Source: Paenibacillus humicola (GTDB lineage: Bacteria; Bacillota; Bacilli; Paenibacillales; Paenibacillaceae). Taken from it: a stretch of DNA of 64,000 bases. Numbering within the stretch: position 1 is the stretch's first letter; the number at the start of each line of letters is the position of its first letter. Shown piece by piece: positions 36,150 through 46,341 of the stretch. A program made the translations under genes and the position numbers. The notes under the pieces were generated by a model. It searched no databases. It saw nothing but the letters and a program-made list of their open reading frames with translations, and had not been told where the DNA came from. The stretch lies in the NCBI RefSeq assembly GCF_028826105.1, contig NZ_JAQGPL010000001.1, forward strand, positions 2,010,501-2,074,500. Reading direction: 5' to 3'.

Positions 36150-36178
36150 GTGCCAAACTGTAAAGGACCGTGTATAAT
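36150..36178 (+). promoter_or_regulatory. glgB: Sigma-A promoter candidate for the glycogen operon
   Basis: A perfect -10 TATAAT (36173-36178) has GTGCCA (4 of 6 matches to TTGACA) 17 bases upstream. It lies 78 bases before the glgB start. The rest of 35850-36255 holds no gene. Confidence 0.55.
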
Positions 36179-36255
36179 GGAAGAAAAGTCGCGCATCGTG
36201 TCAATTAACTTAACAATATTTTAACAATGATCTTTCATATGGGGGTGCCGACTAA

Positions 36256-38226
36256 ATGGTTTATGCCGCATCCACCGGTTTGTCCGCGCGCGATTTGTAT
36301 CTGTTCAACCAGGGCCGGCTGTTTCACAGTTACCGCACGCTCGGCGCTCATCCGGTCAGGTCGCGCGGAAAGCGCGGCGTCCGCTTCGCCGTGTGGGCCC
36401 CGAATGCCCAAAGCGTCGGCGTTGCCGGCTCCTTCAACGATTGGAACGGGGACCGCCACCGGATGGAGATGCAGGGGGAGACCGGCGTCTGGTTTCTCTT
36501 CGTCCCCGATATCGGACCGGGCGAGGTGTACAAGTACGAGATCGTTACTCTGACCGGGAGCCGGATTCTGAAGGCCGATCCGTTTGCGTTCCAGTCGGAG
36601 CTGCGGCCGAATACCGCATCGGTCGTCGCCGATTTGGGGGAATACCGCTGGCGCGATGCCGCCTGGCATCGCCGAATGCGAAGAAGCAGCCCGTACCGGG
36701 AGCCGATGCTCATCTACGAAGCGCACCTCGGCTCCTGGAAAAACGACGGGAAGGAACGCTTCTGGACGTACGAAAGGCTCGCAAACGAGCTGGTTGATTA
36801 TGCGGCCGATATGGGCTATACGCATATCGAACTGCTGCCGGTAACCGAGCATCCGCTCGACCAGTCGTGGGGCTACCAGGTGACCGGCTACTATTCGGCG
36901 ACGAGCCGGTACGGATCGCCGCAGCAGCTAATGCGCTTTGTCGACCGCTGTCACGAGCGCGGCCTCGGCGTCATTCTCGACTGGGTGCCGGGCCATTTCT
37001 GCAAGGACGACCACGGGCTCAGGCTGTTCGACGGCACGCCGATTTACGAGGGCTCCGATTGGAAACGGGCGGAGAAGCCGCTGTGGGGAACGCTCGCGTT
37101 CGATTTCGGCCGGACCGAGGTGCAGAGCTTCCTGATTTCGAATGCGATTTTTTGGATGGACGTCTTCCATATCGACGGGCTGCGGGTCGACGCCGTAGCC
37201 AGCATGCTCGACCTTCATTTCGACAAACCGCACGAGCTGCGGACCTACAACTCCTTCGGCGGGACCGAGAACATCGAGGCGGCCGGCTTTCTGAAGCGGC
37301 TGAACGAAGCGGTGTTTCACTATTACCCCGGTGCGCTCATGGTCGCCGAGGATTCCTCGGACCGGCCCGCCGTTACCTCGCCGACCTACACGGGCGGGCT
37401 CGGCTTCAATTTCAAATGGAACATGGGCTGGATGAACGACATGCTGCGTTATATGGCCCTTGACCCGCTTGACCGCAGGTTGAACCACAACCTCATTACG
37501 TTTTCGATGCTTTACGCGTTCTCCGAAAATTACGTGCTTCCGCTTTCCCACGACGAGGTCGTGCACGGCAAACGGTCGCTGCTCGGCAAAATGTCCGGCG
37601 ATTACGGGCAAAAATTCGCACAGCTCCGCCTTTTATACGGCTACTGGATGACGCATCCCGGCAAGAAGCTGCTTTTCATGGGCGGCGAGTGGGGGCAGTT
37701 CGACGAGTGGAAGGATGCCGAAGCGCTCGACTGGATGCTGCTCGGCTACGAGTCGCACGGCGGCATGCACCGGTATATCCGGTCGCTGAACCGGGTGTAC
37801 CGGGAACAGCCCGCGCTCTGGGAGCGGGACTGCGACCCCGGCGGCTTCGAATGGATCGACGTCAACAATGCGGAGCAAAGCGTCGTCGTCTTTATGCGCC
37901 GCGGTCATGCGCCGGGGTGCCTCGCGGTAACCGTCTGCAATTTTTCCAATGCGCATTACGCCGATTACCGGATCGGCGTCCCGGAGCCGGGCGTTTACCG
38001 CGTCGCCGTTCACAGCGCAGACCCGGCTTTCGGGGGCAGCCTTCAGACGGTACCGGAGGCGCTCGAGAGCGAGCCGCTCCCGTTCCACGGGCGAACGTCC
38101 AGCGTCCGGTTTGCGCTGCCGCCGCTGTCCTTTATTTTACTGGTGTATGTTCCCAAGAAGCGCCGGACCCGCAGCGGTCGCAAGGTCCGGCAAGACGATC
38201 GCACAGTAAAGGGGAAATGTCCATGA
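36256..38226 (+). CDS. glgB: 1,4-alpha-glucan branching enzyme
   Basis: A 656-residue GH13 branching enzyme that makes alpha-1,6 branches in glycogen. It has an N-terminal carbohydrate-binding domain ([20 protein letters not shown]) and the barrel with [10 protein letters not shown], the nucleophile Asp in [13 protein letters not shown], the acid/base Glu in ALMVAEDSS and [15 protein letters not shown]. Length is normal. ATG 36256 follows GGGGGTG. Its stop overlaps the glgC start (ATGA), so the operon is translationally coupled. Confidence 0.95.
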   Translation: MVYAASTGLSARDLYLFNQGRLFHSYRTLGAHPVRSRGKRGVRFAVWAPNAQSVGVAGSFNDWNGDRHRMEMQGETGVWFLFVPDIGPGEVYKYEIVTLTGSRILKADPFAFQSELRPNTASVVADLGEYRWRDAAWHRRMRRSSPYREPMLIYEAHLGSWKNDGKERFWTYERLANELVDYAADMGYTHIELLPVTEHPLDQSWGYQVTGYYSATSRYGSPQQLMRFVDRCHERGLGVILDWVPGHFCKDDHGLRLFDGTPIYEGSDWKRAEKPLWGTLAFDFGRTEVQSFLISNAIFWMDVFHIDGLRVDAVASMLDLHFDKPHELRTYNSFGGTENIEAAGFLKRLNEAVFHYYPGALMVAEDSSDRPAVTSPTYTGGLGFNFKWNMGWMNDMLRYMALDPLDRRLNHNLITFSMLYAFSENYVLPLSHDEVVHGKRSLLGKMSGDYGQKFAQLRLLYGYWMTHPGKKLLFMGGEWGQFDEWKDAEALDWMLLGYESHGGMHRYIRSLNRVYREQPALWERDCDPGGFEWIDVNNAEQSVVVFMRRGHAPGCLAVTVCNFSNAHYADYRIGVPEPGVYRVAVHSADPAFGGSLQTVPEALESEPLPFHGRTSSVRFALPPLSFILLVYVPKKRRTRSGRKVRQDDRTVKGKCP

Positions 38227-39386
38227 GCCGAAAAAGAATGATTGCCATGCTGCTCGCCGGCGGCGAAGGAAAACGGCTCGGCGTGCTTACGAAGGATCTG
38301 GCAAAGCCGGCGGTCCATTTCGGGGGCAAATACCGGATTATCGATTTTGCGCTGAGCAACTGCGCGCATTCGGGCATCGATACCGTCGGCGTGCTGACGC
38401 AGTATCAGCCGCTAGTTCTAAATACGTATCTGGGCATCGGAAGCCCGTGGGGGCTTGACCGGCGGGATGGCGGCATGGCGATTCTTCCGCCGTACATGAA
38501 ATCGAAGGGCGGAATGTGGTATAAAGGGACGGCCAACGCGATCTACCAAAATATGGGCTTCATCGACCGTTTCGATCCGGAGTACGTGCTCATCATATCC
38601 GGCGATCACATTTACAAGATGGATTACGACCTGATGCTGGCCGAGCACGAGGCGCGCGGCGCGGACGCGACGATCGCCTGCGTCGAGGTCGATTGGAAGG
38701 AAGCGGGCCGCTTCGGCATTATGCACGTGAACGACGACGGGCAGATCGTCGCCTTCACGGAAAAGCCGAAAACGCCGACCAGCAATCTCGCTTCGATGGG
38801 CGTTTACATTTTTTCGTGGCCGGTGCTGCAGCGCTACCTGATCCGCGACGAGTCGAACCGGCTGTCCGGAAACGATTTCGGCAAAGATATCATCCCGGCC
38901 ATGCTGCAGGATGACGTCAGGCTGCAGGCGTATCGGTTCGGCGGCTACTGGAAGGATGTCGGGACGCTCGAATCGCTTTGGGAGGCCAATATGGACCTGC
39001 TCGCCGGCGAACCGCCGCTCGACCTGCACGACAGCCGGTGGCGCATTTATTCCGTCAACCCGAACCGGCCGGCTCATTATTCGGCACCCGGCGCCGAAAT
39101 CGCGGGCTCGCTCGTCAACGAAGGCTGCGTCGTCGAGGGCAGCGTTCGCCGATCGGTGCTGTTCTACGGCGTACAGACCGGCGCCGGATCGCACGTCGAA
39201 GCGTCGGTCGTCATGCCGAACGTAAAGATCGGGAGGGACGTCCAAATCTGCCGGGCCATTATCGGCGAAGGGGCCGTCATCGCCGACGGCGTGTCCATCG
39301 GATCGCCGCACGGCGGAGTTACCGTCATCGGCAGCGACGAATTCGTCGCCGCCGACCATGCGCTAATGGAGGTGAAGCAGCCATGA
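38223..39386 (+). CDS. glgC: Glucose-1-phosphate adenylyltransferase
   Basis: A 387-residue ADP-glucose pyrophosphorylase. The catalytic domain shows [24 protein letters not shown], the GlcP-binding Lys, [10 protein letters not shown] and FTEKPK; the C-terminal part is a beta-helix ([15 protein letters not shown]). In Bacilli it forms a complex with GlgD, the next gene. It makes ADP-glucose for GlgA. Its stop overlaps glgD by 4 bases. Confidence 0.95.
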   Translation: MSRKRMIAMLLAGGEGKRLGVLTKDLAKPAVHFGGKYRIIDFALSNCAHSGIDTVGVLTQYQPLVLNTYLGIGSPWGLDRRDGGMAILPPYMKSKGGMWYKGTANAIYQNMGFIDRFDPEYVLIISGDHIYKMDYDLMLAEHEARGADATIACVEVDWKEAGRFGIMHVNDDGQIVAFTEKPKTPTSNLASMGVYIFSWPVLQRYLIRDESNRLSGNDFGKDIIPAMLQDDVRLQAYRFGGYWKDVGTLESLWEANMDLLAGEPPLDLHDSRWRIYSVNPNRPAHYSAPGAEIAGSLVNEGCVVEGSVRRSVLFYGVQTGAGSHVEASVVMPNVKIGRDVQICRAIIGEGAVIADGVSIGSPHGGVTVIGSDEFVAADHALMEVKQP

Positions 39387-40495
39387 ATGCCAATGTGCTG
39401 GGGGTCATTAATCTCATTCACGAGTCGGATGAACTTGAATCGCTGACGGCAAGCCGCTGCCTGGCGACGGTTCCGTTCGGCGCGCGCTACAGGCTGATCG
39501 ATTTCGCGCTGTCGAGCATGGTCAATTCGGGCATAACGAATGTCGCGGTATTCGCGCATACGAAATACCGCTCGCTGATGGACCATCTCGGCTCCGGGAA
39601 GGACTGGGACCTGCACCACCGCCAAAGCGGCCTGTTCGTGCTGCCGCCCGTCACCGGCGACATCAGCGAGGTCAGCCGGGGCGATCTGTTCCATTTTTAC
39701 CAGCATCGGGATTATTTCACGCGCAGCCCGTTCGAATACGTCGTCATTACGCGCAGCCACATGGTCTGCAACATCGACTTCGGCCCTGCGATAGCCGAGC
39801 ACCGGGCGAGCGGGGCGGATATTACCGTCATCTGCAAACGGCAGCTCGAGCCGCCGGACGGTAAGGCGCGCATGGTGGAAATCGGCAAGGACGGGCGGAT
39901 CACCGCCATCCAGGACCATTACGGGCGGCTGCGCAGCGATGTCGTCTCGATGGAAATGTACGTGATGCGCAAGGACCTGCTGCTTGAGCTCGTCGATACG
40001 TCGCTGGCCCAGGGGCAGGATCATTTGGTGCGCCATGCGATCATGTCGCGCATCGGCCGCCTCGACATCCGCGCATACCTGTTCGACGGCTATCTTGGCG
40101 TGATCAACACCTTGGCGGGCTATTACCGCAACAGTATGGAGCTGCTCCGGCCCGACGTGTGGCGCAGTCTGTTTTTCGAGCCGGGACCGATCTACACGAA
40201 GGTGAAGGACGAACCGCCGGCGCGTTACGCGGAAGGGGCGATGACGAGCAATTCGCTGATCGCCAACGGCTGCGTGATCGAGGGCACGGTTGTGAACAGC
40301 ATCCTGTTTCGCGGCGTTCAGATCGGCAAAGGGGCGGTCGTCCGCAACAGCATCGTCATGCAAAACGGCCTTGTCGGCGAGGGCAGCGTGCTCGAACGGG
40401 CGATTCTGGACAAAGACGTCACGATCGAGCCCGGACGCGAGCTGCGCGGGGCGGTGCAGAGCCCGTTTCTGGCGGTAAAGCGGAAGGTCATTTGA
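39383..40495 (+). CDS. glgD: Glucose-1-phosphate adenylyltransferase regulatory subunit
   Basis: A 370-residue GlgC-like protein. It has the overall fold ([36 protein letters not shown], beta-helix [18 protein letters not shown]) but lacks the GGEGKRL nucleotide loop of GlgC, the normal situation for GlgD, which is catalytically poor and activates GlgC. The ATG follows GGAGGTGAAG, overlapping the glgC stop. Confidence 0.93.
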   Translation: MNANVLGVINLIHESDELESLTASRCLATVPFGARYRLIDFALSSMVNSGITNVAVFAHTKYRSLMDHLGSGKDWDLHHRQSGLFVLPPVTGDISEVSRGDLFHFYQHRDYFTRSPFEYVVITRSHMVCNIDFGPAIAEHRASGADITVICKRQLEPPDGKARMVEIGKDGRITAIQDHYGRLRSDVVSMEMYVMRKDLLLELVDTSLAQGQDHLVRHAIMSRIGRLDIRAYLFDGYLGVINTLAGYYRNSMELLRPDVWRSLFFEPGPIYTKVKDEPPARYAEGAMTSNSLIANGCVIEGTVVNSILFRGVQIGKGAVVRNSIVMQNGLVGEGSVLERAILDKDVTIEPGRELRGAVQSPFLAVKRKVI

Positions 40496-40535
40496 TAAAG
40501 GTTAACGCGGCTGGGTCCGGGGAGGGGAAGCTTCA

Positions 40536-42002
40536 GTGAACATTTTATTTGCGGCTTCGGAGGCGGTGCCGCTCGTCAAAACGGGCGGCCTTGCGGACGT
40601 GGCGGGCGCGCTGCCTGCGGCGCTTGGCGGACGCGGCGCCGATGCGAGAGTGATTCTGCCGAAATACGGCTCCATTCCGCCGGAGCTTGCGGAGCGGTTC
40701 GAGACGATCGCCGTTTTCAAGGTGCGCCTCGGATGGCGCGAACAGTACTGCGGTCTGCTGAAGGCGGATGTGGACGGCGTCGTCTTTTATTTGATCGATA
40801 ACGAGTTTTATTTCAGGCGGGAGGGGCTGTACGGCTACGGCGACGACGCGGAGCGGTTCGTGTTCTTCAGCATGGCGGTGTGCGAGGCGCTGTTCCATCT
40901 GGATTTCCGGCCGGACATCGTGCACTGTCACGACTGGCAGACCGCGCTCGTTCCGTTTCTGCTGAAAACGCGCTACGCTTACGAGCCGGTTACCCGGGAC
41001 GCGCTCACTATTTATACGATACATAATTTGCATTATCAGGGCGTCTTCGGAAAAAAGCTGCTGCAGGACCTGACCGGCGTCGGCGACGATTTGTTCGACG
41101 GTCCCGCGGGCCTGGAGTTTTACGGGGCCGGTAATTGTATGAAGGGCGGTATCCAGTATGCCGATATGCTGACGACGGTCAGCCCGTCGTATGCGGAAGA
41201 AATTCAGACGGAGCGGTACGGCGAGAAGCTGGATGGGCTGATCCGCTGGCGGGCGGGCGATTTGCGGGGCATCGTCAACGGCATCGATACGGCGTCGTTC
41301 GACCCGATGAACGACAGTGCGCTCGATACGCCGTACCGGGGATCGCTGGTGCGCAAGCGCAAAAACAAGCTCGTGCTCCAGCGCGAGCTCGGGCTTCGCG
41401 AATCGGAGACGACGCCGCTTATCGGCATCGTCTCCCGTCTGACCGGTCAGAAAGGCTTCGACCTGATCGGCCCGATACTGGAGGAGCTGCTTCAGGAGGA
41501 CGTGCAGCTTGCGGTGCTCGGATCGGGCGAGGCGCGCTTTGAGGAAATGTTCCGCAGCGCCGAGGCGCGGCATCCGGGCCGGGCGGCGACCTGGTTCGGT
41601 TTTAACGACCGGCTCGCCCGGCGGATATACGCCGGCAGCGATCTGTTCCTGATGCCGTCGCTCTTCGAGCCTTGCGGGCTCAGCCAGCTGATCGCGCTCC
41701 GCTACCGCTCGGTGCCGGTCGTGCGCGAGACGGGAGGACTGAAAGACACGGTAACCGCATATAACGAATTTACCGGCGAAGGGAACGGCTTCTCCTTCGC
41801 CGGCGCCAATGCGCACGACCTGCTGTATACGGTGCGCCGGGCGCTGTCGTTCTACCGCGACGGCGAGGCGTGGCAGCGGATCGTCGATAACGGCGCCAGG
41901 GAGGATTTGAGCTGGTCCCGTCCGGCCAAAGCCTATATGGCGCTTTATGGCGAATTGGCGTCGAAACGAAAGGAGAAGAGTGGATGGCCCGTCACCTCGT
42001 AA
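40536..42002 (+). CDS. glgA: Glycogen synthase (ADP-glucose)
   Basis: A 488-residue GT5 glycogen synthase extending alpha-1,4-glucan from ADP-glucose. It has the donor-binding KTGGLADV at residues 15-22, VHCHDWQTALVP, TIHNLHYQG, VNGIDTASFDP, SRLTGQKGFDL and PSLFEPCGLSQLIALRY. Start GTG 40536 follows GGAGGGGAAG. It overlaps the next gene by 19 bases. Confidence 0.95.
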   Translation: MNILFAASEAVPLVKTGGLADVAGALPAALGGRGADARVILPKYGSIPPELAERFETIAVFKVRLGWREQYCGLLKADVDGVVFYLIDNEFYFRREGLYGYGDDAERFVFFSMAVCEALFHLDFRPDIVHCHDWQTALVPFLLKTRYAYEPVTRDALTIYTIHNLHYQGVFGKKLLQDLTGVGDDLFDGPAGLEFYGAGNCMKGGIQYADMLTTVSPSYAEEIQTERYGEKLDGLIRWRAGDLRGIVNGIDTASFDPMNDSALDTPYRGSLVRKRKNKLVLQRELGLRESETTPLIGIVSRLTGQKGFDLIGPILEELLQEDVQLAVLGSGEARFEEMFRSAEARHPGRAATWFGFNDRLARRIYAGSDLFLMPSLFEPCGLSQLIALRYRSVPVVRETGGLKDTVTAYNEFTGEGNGFSFAGANAHDLLYTVRRALSFYRDGEAWQRIVDNGAREDLSWSRPAKAYMALYGELASKRKEKSGWPVTS

Positions 42003-43957
42003 TCGGCAACGGCCGCGTGCTGGTCAATTTGGACCGGAACTGCTATATACGCGATATTTATTTTCCCTATGTCGGCCAGCTCAATCACGTCGGCGGGCAG
42101 CAGTGCCGCTTCGGCATCTGGACGGAGGGGCTGTTCTCGTGGCTTGACGAGCCGCATTGGACGTTCGAGCTCGGCTATGTCGAGGACTCGCTCGTCACAA
42201 ACGTCACCGCCCGGAGCGAGCGGCTCGGCGTCGAGCTTCATATGAACGACGGCATTCATCAGCGGGAGAGCATCTATTTGAAGCGCGTCGTGATCCGCAA
42301 CCTGAAGCCGGAACCGCGCGAGTTCCGGCTTTTTTTTCATCAGGATCTCATGATCGACGGCTCGGAGGTCGGCGATACGGCCGCGTATTACCCGGACAAT
42401 CACACCGTTTTTCATTATAAGCGTTCGTCTTATTTCATGTTTAACGGTTTTTCGGAGGAGGGCGGCATCCGGCAGTTTACGACCGGCATCAAGCGGTTCC
42501 ATGCGGCGGAAGGCACGTGGCGCGACGCGGAGGACGGCAGCCTGATGGGCAACGCGATCGCCCAAGGGTCGGTCGACAGCACGCTCGCCCTGCACGCGAC
42601 CGTCCCCGGCGGCGGCGATCAGACGCTCTATTACTGGATGACGATCGGTCATAATCTTGAGCAGGTCAAGCAGCTGAACCAGTACGTGCTCGATTCCCAT
42701 CCGGAGAAGCTGCTGAGCCGCGTCGTGATCTATTGGACGCATTGGCTCAGCCGGGCGGATACGGAGCTCGGCGACCTGCCGCCGAAGGTGGCCCGCCTTT
42801 TCCGCCTCAGCCTGCTGCTCGTGCGGACGCAGACCGACGAGCACGGGGCGATCATCGCCGCCAACGACACCGACATTTTGCAGTACAACCGCGATCATTA
42901 CAGCTACATGTGGCCGCGGGACGGAGCGCTGATCGCCGACGCGATGTCGATGGCGGGGTTCCAAAGCTTCGTATCGCCGTTTTTTCAGTTCTGCGCCAAA
43001 GCGCTGTCGCCGGAAGGCTTCCTGTTTCACAAATACAATCCGGACGGCACCGTCGGCTCGAGCTGGCACCCGTATTTTGTGCAGGGCGGCAGGCGGCTGC
43101 CGATCCAGGAGGACGAAACGGCGCTCGTGCTGCTGGCGCTCTGGAACGACTACACGCGCAATCAGGTCATCGAGCTGCCGCAGTCGCTGTACCACGGCTT
43201 AATCCGTAAAGCCGCATCGTTTCTTTGCGATTACATGGAGAGCGAGCTGTCGCTGCCGAAGCCGAGCTACGATTTGTGGGAGGAGCGTTACGGCATATGG
43301 ACGTATACGGCTTCTTCCGTGTACGGGGGCCTCAAGGCGGCAGCCTTTTTCACCGAGCTGTTCGGCGATTACGAGGGCAGCGACCGGTTCCGGCAGACGG
43401 CCGAGACGATCAAGCGGGGCATCCTGACGCATTTGTGGGACGAGGAATCCGGGCGCTTCGCCAGAGGGCTCGTCCGGAAGGACAACCGCTGGGACAAAGA
43501 TTTGACGCTCGAGAGCAGCCTGTTCGGCATTTGGGAATTCGGCGTGCTGCCCGCCGGCGACAGCCGCGTCGTCCGGACGATGAACGCGATCCGGGAAGGG
43601 CTTGCGGTACGGACCGGAGTCGGCGGCGCGGCGCGGTACACGAACGATTATTATTTTCAGCAGTCGGGCGATATCGGCAACGTGCCGGGCAATCCGTGGA
43701 TAATCTGCACGCTGTGGACGGCCAACCACCGGATCGAAACGGCCGCCGTCCTCGCCGACCTGGAGGAGCCGCGCCGCACGCTCGAGTGGGTCGTCAGCCA
43801 TGCCCTGCCGAGCGGCGTGCTCCCCGAGCAGCTGCATCCGCTGGACGGCAGCCCGATCTCGGTGGCGCCGCTCACATGGTCGCATGCGACGTTTGTGCAA
43901 AGCGTCTGCAAATACGCGGCGAAATACAAGGAGCTGGCCGGCGCCAGGCGCGGTTGA
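41984..43957 (+). CDS. Glycoside hydrolase family 15 (glucoamylase-like) protein
   Basis: A 657-residue cytosolic protein (no signal peptide). The N-terminal beta-sandwich starts LVIGNGRVLVNLDRNCYIRD; the (alpha/alpha)6 barrel has the substrate-binding HYSYMWPRDGALIAD, the probable catalytic acid in DLWEERYGIWTY and the catalytic base in GVLPEQLHPLDG, as in prokaryotic GH15 enzymes. It would release glucose from the ends of glucans, perhaps from glycogen or maltodextrin. ATG 41984 lies inside glgA (19-base overlap), with AAAGGAGAAG upstream, so it is made together with the synthase. Confidence 0.88.
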   Translation: MARHLVIGNGRVLVNLDRNCYIRDIYFPYVGQLNHVGGQQCRFGIWTEGLFSWLDEPHWTFELGYVEDSLVTNVTARSERLGVELHMNDGIHQRESIYLKRVVIRNLKPEPREFRLFFHQDLMIDGSEVGDTAAYYPDNHTVFHYKRSSYFMFNGFSEEGGIRQFTTGIKRFHAAEGTWRDAEDGSLMGNAIAQGSVDSTLALHATVPGGGDQTLYYWMTIGHNLEQVKQLNQYVLDSHPEKLLSRVVIYWTHWLSRADTELGDLPPKVARLFRLSLLLVRTQTDEHGAIIAANDTDILQYNRDHYSYMWPRDGALIADAMSMAGFQSFVSPFFQFCAKALSPEGFLFHKYNPDGTVGSSWHPYFVQGGRRLPIQEDETALVLLALWNDYTRNQVIELPQSLYHGLIRKAASFLCDYMESELSLPKPSYDLWEERYGIWTYTASSVYGGLKAAAFFTELFGDYEGSDRFRQTAETIKRGILTHLWDEESGRFARGLVRKDNRWDKDLTLESSLFGIWEFGVLPAGDSRVVRTMNAIREGLAVRTGVGGAARYTNDYYFQQSGDIGNVPGNPWIICTLWTANHRIETAAVLADLEEPRRTLEWVVSHALPSGVLPEQLHPLDGSPISVAPLTWSHATFVQSVCKYAAKYKELAGARRG

Positions 43958-44040
43958 CATTACTGCTGCGGCTTACGGATTCCGCTGCCCGGTTTGCGCT
44001 CCTCAGCGTATTTATGTATCCCCGCTTGTCCGAAAAACGG

Positions 44041-44076
44041 ACGTAAAGAAACCGGCCTGCCCGAAGCCGGCCGGTT
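44041..44076 (-). terminator. Terminator of the YjcZ peptide gene
   Basis: AACCGGCC/GGCCGGTT (44050-44057 and 44069-44076) form an 8-bp stem. Read on the minus strand it is followed by TTTCTTTACGT. It lies 24 bases after the YjcZ stop and may also end the GH15 transcript from the other side. Confidence 0.6.
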
Positions 44077-44099
44077 CCGGTTATGGTTCCATGCGGAAC

Positions 44100-44234
44100 T
44101 TAATAGAAACAGCCGCGCAGAACGATGACCAGCAAGATGAAGAGGACAAGAATGACTCCCGTGCTGGTCCAAATGCCGCCAACGACAGGACTACAACCCG
44201 TTCCTACGCCGCCTACGCCTGGCATATATCCCAC
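44100..44234 (-). CDS. YjcZ-family sporulation peptide
   Basis: A 44-residue hydrophobic peptide, too short for most gene finders. It starts with a Gly-rich segment (GYMPGVGGVGTGCSPVVGG), followed by the membrane helix STGVILVLFILLVIVLRGC and ends CFY. This is the pattern of YjcZ-type sporulation proteins of Bacilli, which are small membrane peptides of unknown role made in the developing spore. Start GTG at 44234 is 8 bases after AGGAGGT. It is near the gerP operon, consistent with spore expression. Confidence 0.82.
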   Translation of the reverse strand: MGYMPGVGGVGTGCSPVVGGIWTSTGVILVLFILLVIVLRGCFY

Positions 44235-44520
44235 AGTGCATACCTCCTGAGAAGTTGATTTGTGATGTTTCATATCACACTCCTAATGTATGCCTCCGGC
44301 CCGGTTTCGATTGGACGTTTGTACCGTAGCATCCGCATTTAAACGAATGCCCAGCAGGACAGCTGAAGCCGGCCGCGGACGATTCGCCCGGCATGGCGTT
44401 CGGCTATCGTTAGAAAACGAAGCGCGCGTCCGGCCGATCGCCGTCATGCAGCGCACGCCTCGCGCCGGGAGCTGCGTGCTGCGAGAAAAAATCGCGCGCC
44501 GGATATCGCGCTGCGGCCAG
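44235..44520. other. Gap between gerPE and the YjcZ gene, no gerPF found
   Basis: This 286-base stretch holds the YjcZ ribosome site and probably its promoter. It was checked in all frames for a gerPF-like gene (start like MP.IVG, 70 to 80 residues) and none was seen; the open frames have unlikely Arg/Ser-rich composition. Confidence 0.5.
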
Positions 44521-44955
44521 TCAAGGCCGAGGGCGGGCAAACTGCCGGATATGTTTGATCCGGGCTTCGCCGCGGACGTTGCGCGCATTGCCGACGTGAA
44601 CGGAGGCGGCCGCGCTGACCGCCGTGACATCGACACACCCGACGGTGATGCGCGGCTTCCGGTTGCTCCGGCTCATTTCGCCGGCCTGCTCCTCCTTCAT
44701 TGAATCGGGCAGGGAGGGCAGCTCCCGCGAAAAAATCGAATACGACTCGAAATAAACGTTGCCGGCTTCGGCATGTCCGGCTTCCCGCTGCAAGGCAAGG
44801 GCGCGCACCTTGGAGCTGAATTCCTCCCTGTCGCCGATCTGGACGGCCGAAGCGGCGCTGGCGGAGACAATGCACAGCCTGCCGAGGGCGGACACCCGGA
44901 CCGGGTAGTCGGCGAGTCCGGCCTCAGGGCGGGGCTGTACGCAAAACGGCGGCAT
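44521..44955 (-). CDS. gerPE: Spore germination protein GerPE
   Basis: A 144-residue GerPE protein. Diagnostic segments are YPVRVSALGRLCIVSASAAS, VQIGDREEFSSKVRALALQRE, VYFESYSIFSRELP and the end ASVHVGNARNVRGEARIKHIRQF. GerP proteins are made in the mother cell and let germinants through the coat. ATG 44955 follows GGAGACGAA; TTG 44976, overlapping the gerPD stop as TTGA, is an alternative that fits translational coupling. Confidence 0.8.
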   Translation of the reverse strand: MPPFCVQPRPEAGLADYPVRVSALGRLCIVSASAASAVQIGDREEFSSKVRALALQREAGHAEAGNVYFESYSIFSRELPSLPDSMKEEQAGEMSRSNRKPRITVGCVDVTAVSAAASVHVGNARNVRGEARIKHIRQFARPRP

Positions 44956-44972
44956 TTCGTCTCCGTCTCTGT

Positions 44973-45326
44973 TCAAGCCGCACCGCCTGCGGCTCCGCGG
45001 TCCGTTTTGCCGCGCCCGGCATCCGAAGTGCCGTCCGGAACGCCGTTTGAAGCGGAAACGCCGTCCGCATTGCCGGCCGCATCGCTGTTCGCTTCGTTAT
45101 CGTTTCCGAACGAATTGGTGCTCTCTCCTTCGGCCTGACCGGCTCCTTCCGGCGACTCAAGCGGAGCAAGCGGCCCCACGATCACCGATTCGGGCGGCGT
45201 GTCGAACATCGAATACAGCTCGACCCGCTCGGTATCGCCGATTTGCAGCAGCGAGGAGCTGGCGAGGCCGAACGCCTGGATCGTTCCGACGGACAGCGAA
45301 TGGTTAACGACATGAAAACGGATCAT
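44973..45326 (-). CDS. gerPD: Spore germination protein GerPD with extended tail
   Basis: The first 55 to 60 of 117 residues are GerPD (IRFHVVNHSLSVGTIQAFG, SSSLLQIGDTERVELYSMFD, SVIVGPLAPL). The rest is a low-complexity tail rich in Gly, Ser, Asn, Asp and Ala (for example STNSFGNDNEANSDAAGNAD) not present in the roughly 60-residue B. subtilis protein. The ATG overlaps the gerPC stop. Function as for the operon: coat permeability to germinants. Confidence 0.8.
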   Translation of the reverse strand: MIRFHVVNHSLSVGTIQAFGLASSSLLQIGDTERVELYSMFDTPPESVIVGPLAPLESPEGAGQAEGESTNSFGNDNEANSDAAGNADGVSASNGVPDGTSDAGRGKTDRGAAGGAA

Positions 45327-46111
45327 CCGTTCATTCCTCCTTCCGGACCGGGCGCGCTCTGCAGCCGTGACAAATAACCGCGCATCGCGCCTTCGATGTC
45401 CCGGATCGTTTTGGTATATACGTCGCTTTTCAGGTTGGATTCGTTATTCAGCGTCTTCCCGTGTGAACTGCTCTGGTTCATGTAATATTGAATGCGCTGG
45501 CTCATCTGCTTTCGAATATCTTCCACGACGAGCCTTCGGTGAAAAGGATCGAGCTGAAAGCCGTATTCGGCTTCCAGCTCCGCCAGCCGGTCGTAAGCGG
45601 CCGAATCGAGATATCCGTCGATTTCCTTCCGGATTTCCGGGTACGGCGGGCCCGGTGCCATTCCCGGGGCTGCCGGCGCTCCGCTGAAGGGGAACGTGTT
45701 CGGCCCGCTCGTCTGAGGCTCGCCGCCCGGCAAATCGAAGGGCGTCTGCTGAATGCCCGCCCCGGCCGAGGCCGCGCCCGGACCGTGCGGCTGGGCTTGA
45801 CCCGGGCCCGGCATGACGAGCTGCCCGATTTCCTTCAATTGTTCCTCGCCCGGCGGGGTCATGCCGATATTGAGCGTACCGTCCAGCTTCTCGACCTTCA
45901 GCTGGTCGAAATGATATTCCAAACTGTCGATATGATACATCGGCTTCGCTTCGGCCGCCTGGACGCGCGTATTCAGCTCATCCACCTGCCGGCTCAGCCG
46001 CACGAGTTCTTCCTGCTGCCGAACGAGCGTCTGCTGCAGCCGGGAGAGATGCTGCGACAATGCCGTCCAATTTTGCCACGGGTTGTAAACCTGGCCGCTG
46101 CCTGGCTGCAT
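45323..46111 (-). CDS. gerPC: Spore germination protein GerPC
   Basis: A 262-residue GerPC. It has an N-terminal coiled coil (LSRLQQTLVRQQEELVRLSR), the family core KPMYHIDSLEYHFDQLKVEKLDGTLNIGM, a Pro/Gly/Ala-rich central insert of about 70 residues (GPGQAQPHGPGAASAGAG and following) and a C-terminal helical part with DPFHRRLVVEDIRKQMSQRI. ATG 46111 follows AGGAGGT by 6 bases; GTG 46117 abuts that site and is unlikely. It is the core protein on which the other GerP proteins depend in B. subtilis. Confidence 0.85.
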   Translation of the reverse strand: MQPGSGQVYNPWQNWTALSQHLSRLQQTLVRQQEELVRLSRQVDELNTRVQAAEAKPMYHIDSLEYHFDQLKVEKLDGTLNIGMTPPGEEQLKEIGQLVMPGPGQAQPHGPGAASAGAGIQQTPFDLPGGEPQTSGPNTFPFSGAPAAPGMAPGPPYPEIRKEIDGYLDSAAYDRLAELEAEYGFQLDPFHRRLVVEDIRKQMSQRIQYYMNQSSSHGKTLNNESNLKSDVYTKTIRDIEGAMRGYLSRLQSAPGPEGGMNG

Positions 46112-46137
46112 GCGCACACCTCCTTATCGAAGTTAGC

Positions 46138-46341
46138 TTAGGCGGGATTCGGAAGCGGAACGAACGTGAGCGGGTTTTCGCCGCCGAGCTGGGGAGCGGG
46201 TCCCGTGAACCCGCCCGTATTGTAAAGCTGCGACAGCGAGCTTATGGAACCGGCCGACCCGACCTGAAGCACGGATGAGTTGCTGATCGAGTCCACCCGC
46301 AGCTGGTGGATCGTAATGGTCTGGTGAACCGTCAAATTCAT
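46138..46341 (-). CDS. gerPB: Spore germination protein GerPB
   Basis: A 67-residue GerPB with the family's core TVHQTITIHQLRVDSISNSS, VLQVGSAGSISSLSQLYNTGGF and TGPAPQL. The start ATG overlaps the gerPA stop codon (4 bases), so both are made together. Second gene of the gerP operon. Confidence 0.88.
   Translation of the reverse strand: MNLTVHQTITIHQLRVDSISNSSVLQVGSAGSISSLSQLYNTGGFTGPAPQLGGENPLTFVPLPNPA

Noticed and set aside
44290..44703. Plus-strand open frame opposite gerPE
   Set aside because: The right half is antisense to gerPE and the composition (Arg/Ala-rich) looks like GC-driven noise. No ribosome site was seen.
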